DNA of 64,000 bases from Eutreptiella sp. 'Long Island Sound 2002' (Eukaryota > Euglenozoa > Euglenophyceae > Eutreptiales > Eutreptiaceae): positions 60,113,355 through 60,177,354 of the forward strand of contig OZ038384.1 of the NCBI GenBank assembly GCA_964036045.1, written 5' to 3'. Under the pieces are notes generated by a model. It was not told where the DNA came from and did no database searches. It saw only the letters and a program-made list of their open reading frames with translations. This document shows, piece after piece, positions 10,818-20,479 of this stretch. Numbering within the stretch: position 1 is the stretch's first letter; every line of letters begins with the position of its first letter. A program made the translations under genes and the position numbers.

Positions 10818-11560
10818 ATGTCGTACCCTTACTCCGTCTTCACGGAGCACAACATGATGGTTGTTCGGCTCAGTGGTGCCACCAGTCCTCGGGACAGCAA
10901 GTGTTTCACCCTATTGGAAAAATGGATGGCGTCGCCCCCCCTCATCCGGGCCCGTTTCTCGGAGGCAATGGACCATGCTCCCCTCCCAGCAATCCACATA
11001 ACCAAGGTGCAGGCCATCCGTACGTATGCGGAGGCCCTCGTTCCCGCACCGTATCTGATAGGGCTCCTTTTGGAGTTGGGTGCACCCCGGTCCGGCTTTC
11101 GCGTGTTGTCTAAGTACACCACCCGCCGGGGCGATGCCTACACCGCTCGCAGCGGGCTGCCCTTCCCACGGCCCATCCCCACACAGGACCAATTTGATGC
11201 AACGTGGAAGTCATTGACCGCTCCGCTTGCGTTGTCCCCCCCAGGTGGAATGTGCCGACCCCCCATCGTCCGGTCGCTGACGGCCCCTACGGTCGTGGGC
11301 ACAATACGTGCAATCCCGAGCCCTGTGCCAGTCCATTGACTGGACCCGCCCCCTCACCTTTGTGGTGCGGGGTGACGGGTATCCTTGCGCCGGTGGCAAT
11401 TGGTCGCAACTAGCGGTTGTGCTATTGAACCATGGGGTAAAGGCGAGAACACCAGCCTTCCTATGGGTCATCGGCATGGCCGTCACGGGGGACAAGGATA
11501 TGGTTGCCGTGGGCCAAATTTGGGCTCAGGTGCTGCAGTTTGTAGTCTGCAATTTTGTGT
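10818..11560 (+). pseudogene. Unidentified gene fragment (two frames)
   Basis: ATG 10818 opens MSYPYSVFTEHNMMVVRLSG and continues with a globular-looking sequence (TKVQAIRTYAEALVPAPYL) to about 11230. A second coding-like frame, 11308-11560, gives LTFVVRGDGYPCAGGNW and TPAFLWVIGMAVTGDKDMVA. The two frames differ, so a frameshift or a small intron near the C-run/CAG at 11240 is needed. Both ends abut TTCATAA clusters. No family is recognised. Confidence 0.4.
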
Positions 11561-11692
11561 TCATATGTTGTTCATAATGTGCGCGTTCATAATTCGAAAC
11601 TGCCGTCATAAAATGCCGTGCTGCCTATTTGTGAATTATGAACGCGTTTTAGGAACACAAATTATGAACACCTTTTATGAACGCAGGTCTTG
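11560..11692. repeat. TTCATAA inverted-repeat cluster 2
   Basis: Alternating GTTCATAA and TTATGAAC words around 11562-11690, able to form several hairpins. Confidence 0.75.
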
Positions 11693-12078
11693 CAGTCCCT
11701 TATTGATTGCAAAAAAAATTTACCACTGCGACGGCTGGATGCCGGCAGCGGTCCTCCTTTGGGGGGACCAACCGTGGCTGCGGCGGCTGCTGGGCCTTAG
11801 CGTGGCTCCCCAAGTGGGGATTAGTTTCAGGCAGGCCGTGCGGGACAATGCGGGCAAGCGGTGGAATGGCGTCGCTGCTCGGAGGACAACCGAGTCGGCT
11901 GCCACCAATCATCGCCAGTATCGGGTGACCGGCAAAAGTTTGGATGCGACAGGTTGCACCGGCGAGCCGTTGCTGGTGATAGCCAAAAACCGGGTATTTT
12001 TGTGCATTTTGCACTGTTGCATGGCCTTCGGAAGGCTTTTCGTGGCCTTCCCGGGGGCCCACGTGGGAAATCATCCCC
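11693..12078. other. GC-rich segment open in several frames
   Basis: Both strands are open over this segment. Plus-strand WMPAAVLLWGDQPWLRRLLG and two minus-strand frames are all plausible by composition, so no strand can be assigned. It is bounded by TTCATAA cluster 2 and the frame starting at 12699. Confidence 0.3.
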
Positions 12079-12699
12079 CTAAGGTTGTAGGGGAGGTACA
12101 AAAAATTCGGTAAACCGGTGTAGCGTGCGGTTGGGGGCGCACAGCGCACCGGACGGGTAGGAGGCCCACAACTTGTTTTGTGCCTGGGAACAGATTGCGC
12201 CCCTGCTTGCATACATCGAGGAGGACCCCACGTGGCAAGCGGTTGTGGGGCTGCGGATTTGGTACACACTTTGTACTCGCCGATTCCGCTTCTGCGACGC
12301 CCTTCTTTTGGGAGGGGGGGGGGGGGGGGGGAAGGCGGGGGGTTTGGGTTTGTCGGCGGGGGGGGGGGGCTTTGCTGGGGAGGCGTTGCGGGGGGTGGAG
12401 GGGCTCAACCCACAACTGGACAGAAGGATCCCATCGTCAGCACAGCCCTCGCACCCCAACTCACCCACGCTAGCCCAGCACGGCGTATTCGCCGCCCAAA
12501 GGTCCTCTAGGCGGCAGGACGGTTCCCACTCCCGCAACCCGGACAAGATAGAGCACCCCCGTTGCGGGTTGAGGAGGAGCAGCTGGTACAGGGCGGACAA
12601 GGCGATGCGGAACTCAGCGTCTCCCAGCCGGTAGCGGATGCGAACCCCCGAGACGCCCCCCGGGTTCACTTCCACGTCCATGATCAGTGGCAGTGCCAT
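12079..12699 (-). CDS. Unidentified protein with Pro-rich segment
   Basis: From the ATG at 12699, right beside TTCATAA cluster 3, the first ~90 residues look structured (VSGVRIRYRLGDAEFRIALS, then ALYQLLLLN). A Pro/Lys-rich linker follows (PPPPPPPKRR), encoded by long G/C runs, and a less convincing tail runs to TAG 12079-12081. The length of the homopolymers makes frame errors likely beyond residue 120. No family is recognised. Confidence 0.4.
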   Translation of the reverse strand: MALPLIMDVEVNPGGVSGVRIRYRLGDAEFRIALSALYQLLLLNPQRGCSILSGLREWEPSCRLEDLWAANTPCWASVGELGCEGCADDGILLSSCGLSPSTPRNASPAKPPPPADKPKPPAFPPPPPPPKRRASQKRNRRVQSVYQIRSPTTACHVGSSSMYASRGAICSQAQNKLWASYPSGALCAPNRTLHRFTEFFVPPLQP

Positions 12700-12757
12700 T
12701 CATAAAATGCGTTCATAAAACGGGTTCATAAAACGCGTTCATGGTTCATAAACGGGC
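12698..12757. repeat. TTCATAA inverted-repeat cluster 3
   Basis: Four GTTCATAAAACG-type units in tandem within 60 bp. Confidence 0.8.
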
Positions 12758-13298
12758 AGTGCAACGTCATTGGTGCTGCTTGTGGCCGGGGCTGCCCGGC
12801 CAAGGGGCTTGATGATGGTGAGGCCCTCAACGGCCCCCTCATGTGAGGCCTCCTGCCCATTGCCATACACCCCCCCCCAAAAATAGATTCCCACTGGGGG
12901 ATGCACTCCAACTTGCGCCCGGAGCGCTGCAGCTTCACCCACCCCTTTTCCTCCCAGTGGAGGAAGCCCAATTCCCAATGGGACCCCCGAATCAAGGCCC
13001 CCCGCGGGCCTGTAAAAACTTTGGCTTGCATCAAATCCCCGCCACCAATTGGTTCGTGGATGGGGGACAGGGGGTTTCCCGGTAGGGGTTTCCGTCCACC
13101 ATGCCACCCCCTGTGTGCCGCCAGCCCCCCCCCCCCCCCGCCCCCACACCCTTGTTGCGGATGCGGTGCCGCAAAAGGCGGCGAAATGGCCAACACAGGG
13201 TGATGTATGTCACCTCGGACATCGCAAAAAGTGCGGCATCGGGGGAGTACCCACTGTCCAGCGCTCCCGGCACCCAAGGGAGGGTTGGCACATTGCAC
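12726..13298 (-). CDS. Unidentified gene fragment
   Basis: The minus-strand frame includes a convincing central stretch (HEPIGGGDLMQAKVF, IRGSHWELGFLHWEEKGWVK, RKLECIPQWES) rich in Trp and Lys, which is unusual for open noncoding DNA. It runs into TTCATAA cluster 3 before its stop, so the true exon probably ends earlier. It is adjacent to, and on the same strand as, the frames at 12699 and 13788 and may be part of one gene with them. No family is recognised. Confidence 0.4.
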   Translation of the reverse strand: MQCANPPLGAGSAGQWVLPRCRTFCDVRGDIHHPVLAISPPFAAPHPQQGCGGGGGGGLAAHRGWHGGRKPLPGNPLSPIHEPIGGGDLMQAKVFTGPRGALIRGSHWELGFLHWEEKGWVKLQRSGRKLECIPQWESIFGGGCMAMGRRPHMRGPLRASPSSSPLAGQPRPQAAPMTLHCPFMNHERVL

Positions 13299-13425
13299 TG
13301 GTTAGCGTGGCTCAAGCCACATGCATGGCCGGCCTCCCCCCTCAACCACGGGGTCACAACCAAAAACCCCTAGCCCCCAAACCCACCCCCTGCGTCCTCC
13401 ACTGCCACCTCCTCCGTCTCGGCCT

Positions 13426-13803
13426 TCACCTCCTCGATGTTCCCCGGGTCCCTCCTCTTTCACGCCCCCCCCCCCCCGCTGTCTCCTTCTTCTTCCTCTT
13501 TTCCTCCTTCTTCTTCTCTTTCTTCCTCCTCTTCTCCTCCTTCTTCTTCTCCTTCCTCCTCCTCTTCTCCTCTTTCTTCTTCTCCTTCTTCCTCCTCTTC
13601 CTCTCCTGCTCCGACGAGTCCGACGACTCCTCAGTCGAGGAGTCACCGACGGGTGGGGAGGCAGGGTGAGCGGCGGGGGGTCGCCCGGAGGAGTGGGCTG
13701 GAGGGGGCGGAGGACCTTGAGGTGGAGGTGGGGGTGAAGCTTGAGCTTGAGCTGGAGCTTGAGCTTGAGCTTGAGCTTGGGCTGCCACCCGCTGCTCCTA
13801 TGG
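13426..13803 (-). CDS. Low-complexity exon with Gln-Ala, Pro and Lys/Glu/Arg-rich segments
   Basis: A possible acceptor (CGTCCATAG) precedes GAGCAGCGG at 13801 on the minus strand. The frame then encodes alternating Gln-Ala, Pro-rich and Ser/Glu-rich segments (DSSTEESSDSSEQE), followed by about 45 residues of repeating KKEEKRR/KEKKK. This last part resembles an ER/K-type single alpha helix. It ends at TGA 13426; a neighbouring frame (NIEEVKAETEEVAVEDAGGG) suggests the G-run near 13470 hides a frameshift. Its style resembles that of the spliced gene at 9.1-10.3 kb. Confidence 0.4.
13482..13607. repeat. 126-nt pure polypyrimidine tract
   Basis: Uninterrupted C/T on the plus strand (CTTCTTC/CTCCTC units), the antisense of the Lys/Glu/Arg repeat. 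Such tracts can adopt triplex structures and slip in replication. Confidence 0.9.
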
Positions 13804-13816
13804 ACGTGGGGGAAGC

Positions 13817-13945
13817 TGTTCATAAATCGTTCATAAAACCGGTTTCATAATTTATCAGTTCATAAATCGGTTCATAATTCATTTATGACGGCAGTTTCGG
13901 TTTTATGAACGCCAAATTATGAACGCAATATGAACGCGAACAACA
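13817..13945. repeat. TTCATAA inverted-repeat cluster 4
   Basis: GTTCATAAA words on the left and TTATGAACG words on the right form a large imperfect inverted repeat. Confidence 0.8.
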
Positions 13946-14693
13946 ACCGATAGACACCATACCACCGGGGCGAGGTTCGCCTTCTCACTCTCCTCCAGCA
14001 GCTTCCTCAGCTCGGCGGCGTCCATGGATGGGCGAAGAGTAATACAGCTGGGTCGCAGAGGGCGCTTGGGTGAAGGGTGCCTGTGGGGTCGTGCTTATGA
14101 GTGAAGCGTTGGTGGACGCGGGAGACAATGTGGAGAGCACAAATTGCATTTTGAAGAAGGGGTACAATGCGCATTATTCCAGGGGTGGGGGTGCGGGTAA
14201 GCGTGCAGTGGAACGCGAAGCAATGGTGGTCCAGCAGGTTTGGGAATGGTGGTTTCTAACTTTTGACCTGCCGTTGTTGCACTATAACACCCCACACACC
14301 GCGGCACACGGCAACCAATCCCAACCCGCATGCATCCGCACTCTCAAGCATTGTATCAAAATCCTCTTCGAGGAACAACAAATAGTGCGACCCCAACTCC
14401 CCGCAGCAGTGTTCCCGAAACGCAGCACCAAGAGGTGGGCACGAACCCACCAAACCCAAAAAGCCCCAATCGAGCAGCAGCTCGTCGTCGGACCAGGCAC
14501 TCCCACGTGAACATGGGAAGGAGGTGAAGGGGAAGCAGCCAAAGGACCAAAAGCGGCGCGAGGAACGCCCCTCTTTGAAAGGGGATGAGTCACCTGACCC
14601 CCTGCTTGGTGAACAGGCTTTTGTGCCCTACACCGAAGGTGTCTACCCGGGGGTTGTAACCTCGGTTGTGGGGGGGGGGGGGTAGGGGGGAGA
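13946..14693. other. No confidently supported gene
   Basis: Both strands carry open frames of 60-150 codons without recognisable motifs. A GGGTAAGCG donor-like site occurs at about 14194 (plus). It may contain upstream exons of the frame at 14694. Confidence 0.3.
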
Positions 14694-15173
14694 GTGTGGG
14701 TGGAACATCCAAAGGGAAAGGAGATATTTGGGGTTGAGAGGTATCTGTTGTATGCCTCTCATGCTTCAACACAGACTCATTGGGAGCAGCACAAGGCTGC
14801 AACTGCAGGTAAGAACACCGCCAAGGCCAAAAAGAAGCCAAACCCCAAACCGGACGCTGACCCGCCGGCTGAGCCGGCCCCCAAGCCCGCAAAGCCTGAT
14901 CCCAAGCCTGAAGCTAAGTAGACCCCTTAGCCCCAGCCCAAAGCTGCCCTTGAGGCCGCCCCCATGGAGGTGGATGCCCCAGCGCAACCCTCGGCCAAAC
15001 CCCTAGCCCAACCCCCTGCCCAAACCCATGCCCAGGCTCCAAAGGGGGGCGAAACCCAGTCCACGGCCCCCCTTTGTGAGGACCCGATAGGCCCCACCCT
15101 TGAGGTTTAGGGCGGCAAGAACAAGCAAGGACAAAGGACAAGGAAAAGTAGTGAAGTGGACAGAACAAATTGA
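14694..15173 (+). CDS. Unidentified Lys/Pro/Ala-rich C-terminal frame with three in-frame TAG
   Basis: The frame encodes EIFGVERYLLYASHAST, then a histone-tail-like Lys/Pro/Ala region (KAKKKPNPKPDADPP). TAG at 14919-14921 and again at 14928-14930 interrupt it, but the same Pro/Ala/Gln character continues (PQPKAALEAAPMEVDAPAQP) to a third TAG 15108-15110, then GGKNKQGQRTRKSSEVDR to TGA at 15171-15173. The first residues follow a poly-G run, so the start is unknown. A consensus donor CAG|GTAAGA lies at about 14808, so part could be intronic. All three TAG are one transition from CAG. Confidence 0.35.
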
Positions 15174-15204
15174 AAATTGAGCAAGCTTTGTGTGCCTGTG
15201 CATC

Positions 15205-15305
15205 TATTTATAAAGCGAGTTCATAAAACGCGTTCATAAAACAAATAACCCGTTCATAAAACGAGTTTTGAATTATGAATGGAATTATGAATGGAATTAT
15301 GAACA
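15205..15305. repeat. TTCATAA inverted-repeat cluster 5
   Basis: GTTCATAAAACG units followed by AATTATGAATGG units; the last of five clusters. Confidence 0.8.
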
Positions 15306-15599
15306 GGGGAGGATGTTTTCATCATTTGCATAAACTGGCAAAAATGGCAATATCATTGCCTTCGGCAAGTCCACCTCACAGAGAATCTACCCCAAGCAAC
15401 GCACACACAAAATAGGGGAAAAACGACATAAATACCGCCTAAAACATGCTTTACATGCCTTGCATGGTTATTGTAGGTGATCACGGCATCGGAAAAATAA
15501 GTTTCGAAAACTTCCATTTTTGAGCTGCCCAGGGTGAAAAACTGCAGGTTGTGTACCCATCCCTTGGGAGACAACCCCCCCACCCCCGCGCGGACCTAA

Positions 15600-15840
15600 T
15601 ACCCAAATAGGGTGAAAAACACGTAAATACGGCCTAAAACGTGCTTTGCATACCTTGGATGGTCATTTTAGGTGATCACGGTACATCATAATATGAAAAA
15701 AAATAAGTTTCGAAAACTTCGATTTTTGAGCTGCCCAAGGCGAAAAACTGCATCAGCAGGGTGTGTACCCATCCCTTGGGAGACCCCCTCCCCCGGACCT
15801 AATACCCAAATAGGGTGAAAAACACGTAAATATGGCATTC
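15600..15840 (+). repeat. ~195-bp subterminal repeats, forward
   Basis: Units contain CCCAAATAGGGTGAAAAAC, GCCTAAAACATGCTTTA, GTTTCGAAAACTTCGATTTT and GCATAAGCAGGTTGTGTACC, and end in a C-run. Two units precede the GC-rich insert. Confidence 0.85.
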
Positions 15841-15844
15841 GTCT

Positions 15845-16105
15845 ACTAGCGTCCGCTGGCCTATGTACAGAGGCAGAGGGGCAGGGAGGTGGGCCGAGTC
15901 GAGTTCAGGCGCCCGTGGCCTCCCCTAAGGGCCCCCCGCCTGTGTCGGCACGGCGGCCAGGAGGGACGAGCCGGAGGGGACTAGGTCTCTTCCGTGCTTG
16001 CCCTGCTGCCGCCGCTGCGGCAGTGTGGACTGGGATGGAGGAGGCGCTGATGGCGCGTCCGCCATCGGGTCAGAGGAGTTCCCCCCGGCTGCGTCGACCA
16101 CTGCG
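15845..16105 (-). other. GC-rich foreign insert in the repeat array
   Basis: About 260 bp of GC-rich sequence sits in the AT-rich array, replacing the middle of a repeat unit. The minus strand is open (DAAGGNSSDPMADAPSAPPP, then RQQGKHGRDLVPSGSSLL). It could be a captured exon fragment of a host gene. No family is recognised. Confidence 0.4.
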
Positions 16106-16380
16106 TGTAAGTTTCGAAAACTTCGATTTTTGAGCCGCCTAGGGCGAAAAACTGCATTAGCAGGTTGTGTACCCATCCCTTGGGAGACACCCCCCCCCCC
16201 GGACCTAATACCCAAATAGGGTGAAAACACGTAAATAGGAACACATAAATACGGCCTAAAACATGCTTTACATACCTTGGATGCTCATTTTAAATGATCA
16301 GAGTATCCAAAAAATAAGTTTCGAAAAATTCGATTGTTGAGCTACCCAGGGTGAGAAACTGCATAAGCAGTTTGTGGGCC
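16106..16380 (+). repeat. ~195-bp subterminal repeats, forward (after insert)
   Basis: Remainder of the unit interrupted by the insert, plus one further unit, ending where the ~540-bp block begins. Confidence 0.8.
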
Positions 16381-16459
16381 GGCCCATGCACTGGGCCATT
16401 ATTGGTGGAAATAGTCATTTCACGTCTTTGGCACCGGCATTGACCGGCCCTCGGCAAGG

Positions 16460-16980
16460 CTACAAACTGCAAAAAACGACCTTCCGTATCCTAGTAGGCA
16501 TATACTGTCACGACATCCCCACTCACACCCCTCAGAGCGGGTACCACGGGGTCACCGAGGTTGCCAAAAACGCCAACATCGCAAAAATCGCCGAAAAGTG
16601 CATAAACTGCATAAGCGCTCGTCCCATTCCGCCCATACAAACCCCATGGAGTCGGGACCCGGAAACACTTTTTCGGCTCGAAATCGAAAAGAAACCAAAA
16701 AAATCATGATATTCGACCCCAAAAAAGGGGGGCTATCCTCAAAAGCTCAAAAAAGTGGGTTTCAAGTGGGTGGGTCTAGGGGGGTCCGGACCAAAAAATC
16801 ATTGGGGGGATGTGTTTATTGGACAAAATAATGATTTTACAAGGGGTTAAACTAACAATTCAACCCCTTGGGGTAGGGTACGCGAATAGGCCCAAAAGGG
16901 CCCAATATGGGGGCGTATGTGGCGTTTTCCCCTATATACGCCCGCCTGGCTTTGATCTAACAACCTCTGCGAGGTGATTT
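16460..16980 (+). repeat. ~540-bp internal block, copy 1
   Basis: Begins CCGTATCCTAGTAGGCATAT and ends GATCTAACAACCTCTGCGAG. Noncoding; the open frames in it are repeat translations. Confidence 0.85.
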
Positions 16981-17114
16981 TTTTACAAAAAACCCCTGGT
17001 CCACAAAAAAAATCACCTCCAGGGTGTTGACCCAGCCCCCCCAATTTTGAACAAAAGTGGCCCATGGGTACCCTAGCAAGAGCAAAATGCGTTGGTATTT
17101 CGTAAAACAATTCT

Positions 17115-18890
17115 ATTGCCTTCGGCAAGTCCACCTCGCAGAGAATCTACCCCGAGCAACACACACCCAAAATAGGGTGGAAAATACATAAATACGGGCT
17201 AAAACATGCTTTACATACCTTCGATGATCCTTTTAGGTGATCACGGTATCAAAGAAACAAGTTTCGAAAACTTCGATTTTTGAGCAGATTAGGGTGAAAA
17301 ACTGCCCTTGGGAGCCCCCCCCCCCTCCCCCGGACCTAATACCCAAATAGGGTGAAAAACATGTACATACGGCCTAAAACATGCTTTGGATACCTTGGAT
17401 GGTCATATTGTGTGGTCACAATATCAAAAAAACAAGTTTCAAAAACTTCCATTTTTGAGCTGTCCGGGGTGAAAAACTGCATAAGCAGATTGTGTACCAA
17501 TCCCTTGGGACCCCCCCTGCCCCGGACCTAATACCCAAATAGGGTGAGAAACACGTTAATACTGCCTAAAACATGCTTTTAATACCTTGGATGGTCATTT
17601 TGGGTGGTCACAATATCAAACAAACAAGTTTCGAAAACTTCCATTTTTGAGCTGTCCAGGGTGAAAAACCGCATAAGCAGATTGTGTACCAATCCCTTGG
17701 GAGACCCCCCCCCCCCCCCCCCGGACCTAATACCTAAATAGGGTGAAAAACGTGTAAATACGGCCTAAAACATGCGTTACATACCTTGGATGGTCATTTT
17801 GGGTGATCACAATAGCAAAAAAGTAAGTTTCAAAAATTGTATTGCCTTCGGCAAGTCCACCTCGCAGAGAATCTACCCCAAGCAACACACACCAAAAATA
17901 AGGTGAAAACTACGTAGATACAGCCTGAAACATGCTTTACATACCTTGGATGATCACTTTAGGTGATCACAATATCAAGGAAAAAAGTTTCGAAAACTTC
18001 GATTTTTGAGCTGCCCAGGGTGAAAAACTGCATAAGCAGGTTGTGTACCGTCCCTTGGGAGACCCCCCCCCCCTGGACCTAATACCCAAATAGGGTGAAA
18101 AACACGTAAATGCGGCCTAAAACACGCTTTACATACCTTGGATGGTCATTTTAAGTGATCACAATATCAAAAAAACAAGTTTCGAAAACTTCGATTTTTG
18201 AGCTGCCCACTGTGAAAAACTGCATAAGCAGGTTGTGTACCAATCCCTTGGGAGGACCCCCCCACCTAATACCCGAATAGGGTGAAAAACACGTAAATAC
18301 GGCCTAAAACATGCTTTACATAGCTTGGATGGTCATTTTAGGTGATGACAATACCAAAAAAACCAGTTTCAAAAACTTCGATTTTTGGGCTGTCCGGGGA
18401 GAAAACCTGCATAAGCAGGTTGTGTACCATTCCTTCGGGAGACCCCCCCCCCACCCAATACCCAAATAGGGCGGAAAACACGCAAATACAGCCTAAAACA
18501 TGCTTTACATAGCTTGGATGGTCATTTTAGGTGATCAGAATATCAAAAAAATAAGTTTCGAAAACTTCGATTTTTGAGCTGTCCAAGGTGAAAAACTGCA
18601 TAAGCAGGTTGTGTACCAATCCCTTGGGAGCCCCCCCCCCCACCCCTCCACCCCGGACCTAATACCCAAATAGGGTGAAAACCACGTAAATACGGCCTAA
18701 AACATGCTTTACATAGCTTGGATGGTCATTTTAGGTGGTCACAACATCAAAAAAACAAGTTTCGAAAACTTCGATTTTTGAGCTGCCCAGGTTGAAAAAC
18801 TGCATAAGCAGGTTGTGTACTGGCCCATTCACTAGGCCATTATTGGTGGAAACAGTCATTTCGCGTCTTTGGCACGGGTTGTGGACGGCC
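17115..18890 (+). repeat. ~190-205-bp tandem repeats, forward
   Basis: Start points of the ACCCAAATAGGG word at 17341, 17533, 17732, 18084, 18271, 18460 and 18664 give periods of 187-204 bp. Unit length varies mostly in the C-run. Terminal-like sequence recurs at 17115 and 17841. Confidence 0.9.
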
Positions 18891-18904
18891 CCAGGCAAGG
18901 CTAG

Positions 18905-19443
18905 AGACTGCAAAAAACGTCCTTCCGTATCCTAGTAGGCATATACTGTCACAACATCCCCACTTGCACCCCTCAGAGTAGGTACCACGGGGTCACCGAG
19001 GTCGACGAACATAGCAAAAATGGCTGAAAAGTGCATAAACTGCATTAGCGCTCGTCCCACTCCGCCCCATACAAACCCCATAGAGTCGGGACCCGGAAAC
19101 ACTTTTTCGGCTCAAAATCGAAAAAAACCAAAAGATTCATGATTTTCGACCCAAAAAAAAGGGGGGGTCATTTTTTGACCCCCCCCCACCCCCCCCCCCC
19201 TCCCTCAAAACCTGAAAAAAGTGGGTTTCAAGTGGGGGGGGTCTGGGGGGGTCCGGACCAAAAACTCATTGGGGGATGCGATTATTGGACAAAATAATGA
19301 TTTTACAAGGGGTTAAACTAACAATTCAACCCCTTGGGGTAGGGTACGCGAATAGCCACAAAATGGCCAAAATGGGGGGGTATGTGGCGTTTTCCCCTAT
19401 ATACGCCTGCCTGGCTTTGATCTAACAACCTCTGCGAGGTGAC
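18905..19443 (+). repeat. ~540-bp internal block, copy 2
   Basis: Same block as 16460-16980, with a longer C-run before the Lys-codon-like A-runs. Confidence 0.85.
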
Positions 19444-20476
19444 TTCCATTTTTGAGCTGTCCAGGGTGAAAAACTGCATAAGCAGGTTGTGTACCAATCC
19501 CTTGGGAGCCCCCCCCCCCCCCGGACCTGTTACCCAAACAGGGTGAAAAACATGTAAATACGGCCTAAAACATGCTTTACATACCTTGGGTGGTCATTTT
19601 GGGTGGTCACAATATCAAAAAAACAAGTTTCGAAAACTTCGATTTTTGAGCTGTCCAGTGTAAAGAGCTGCATAAGCAGGTTGTGTACCAACCCATTCAC
19701 TAGGCCATTATTGATGGAAACAGCCATTTCCCGTCTTTGGCAGGGGCATTTGAATGGCCCTCGGCAGGGCTAGAGACTGCAAAAAACGTCCTTCTGTATC
19801 CTAGTAGGCATATACTGTCACAACATCCCCACTTACACCCCTCAGAGTGGGTACCGCAGGGTCACTGAGGTCGCCAAAACCGCCAACATACCAAAAAGAG
19901 CCAAAAAGTGCATAAACTGCATGAGCGCTCGTCCCACTCCGCCCCATACAAACCCTATGGAGTCGGGACCCGGAAACACTTTTTCGGCTCAAAATCGAAA
20001 AAAATCAAAAGATTCATGATTTTCGACCCCAAAAAAGGGGGGGTCATTTTTTGACCCCCCCCCCACCCTCCCTCAAAACCTGAAAAAAGTGGGTTTCAAG
20101 TGGGGGNNNNNNNNNNNNNNNNNNNNNNNNNNNNNNNNNNNNNNNNNNNNNNNNNNNNNNNNNNNNNNNNNNNNNNNNNNNNNNNNNNNNNNNNNNNNNN
20201 NNNNNNNNNNNNNNNNNNNNNNNNNNNNNNNNNNNNNNNNNNNNNNNNNNNNNNNNNNNNNNNNNNNNNNNNNNNNNNNNNNNNNNNNNNNNNNNNNNNN
20301 NNNNNNCCCCACCCTCCCTCAAAACCTGAAAAAAGTGGGTTTCAAGTGGGGGGGGTCTAGAGGGGTCCGGACCAAAAACTCATTGGGGGATGTGATTATT
20401 GGACAAAATAATGATTTTACAAGGGGTTAAACTAACAATTCAACCCCTTGGGGTAGGGTACGCGAATAGCCCCAAA
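19444..20476 (+). repeat. Repeat unit plus ~540-bp block copy 3 (contains gap)
   Basis: One ~195-bp unit (to about 19765), then a third copy of the internal block, interrupted by the N gap at 20107-20306. Confidence 0.8.
20107..20306. other. 200-N assembly gap
   Basis: Exactly 200 N. The sequence on both sides is the same ~40-bp word (CACCCTCCCTCAAAACCTGA, continuing into GGGTTTCAAGTGGGG), so the contig ends probably overlap or the array collapsed here. Confidence 0.97.
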
Positions 20477-20479
20477 AAG

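Noticed and set aside
13049-13850. Leu/Pro-rich plus-strand frames
   Set aside because: Antisense of the polypurine Lys/Glu/Arg exon; hydrophobicity is a by-product of CTT/CTC repeats.
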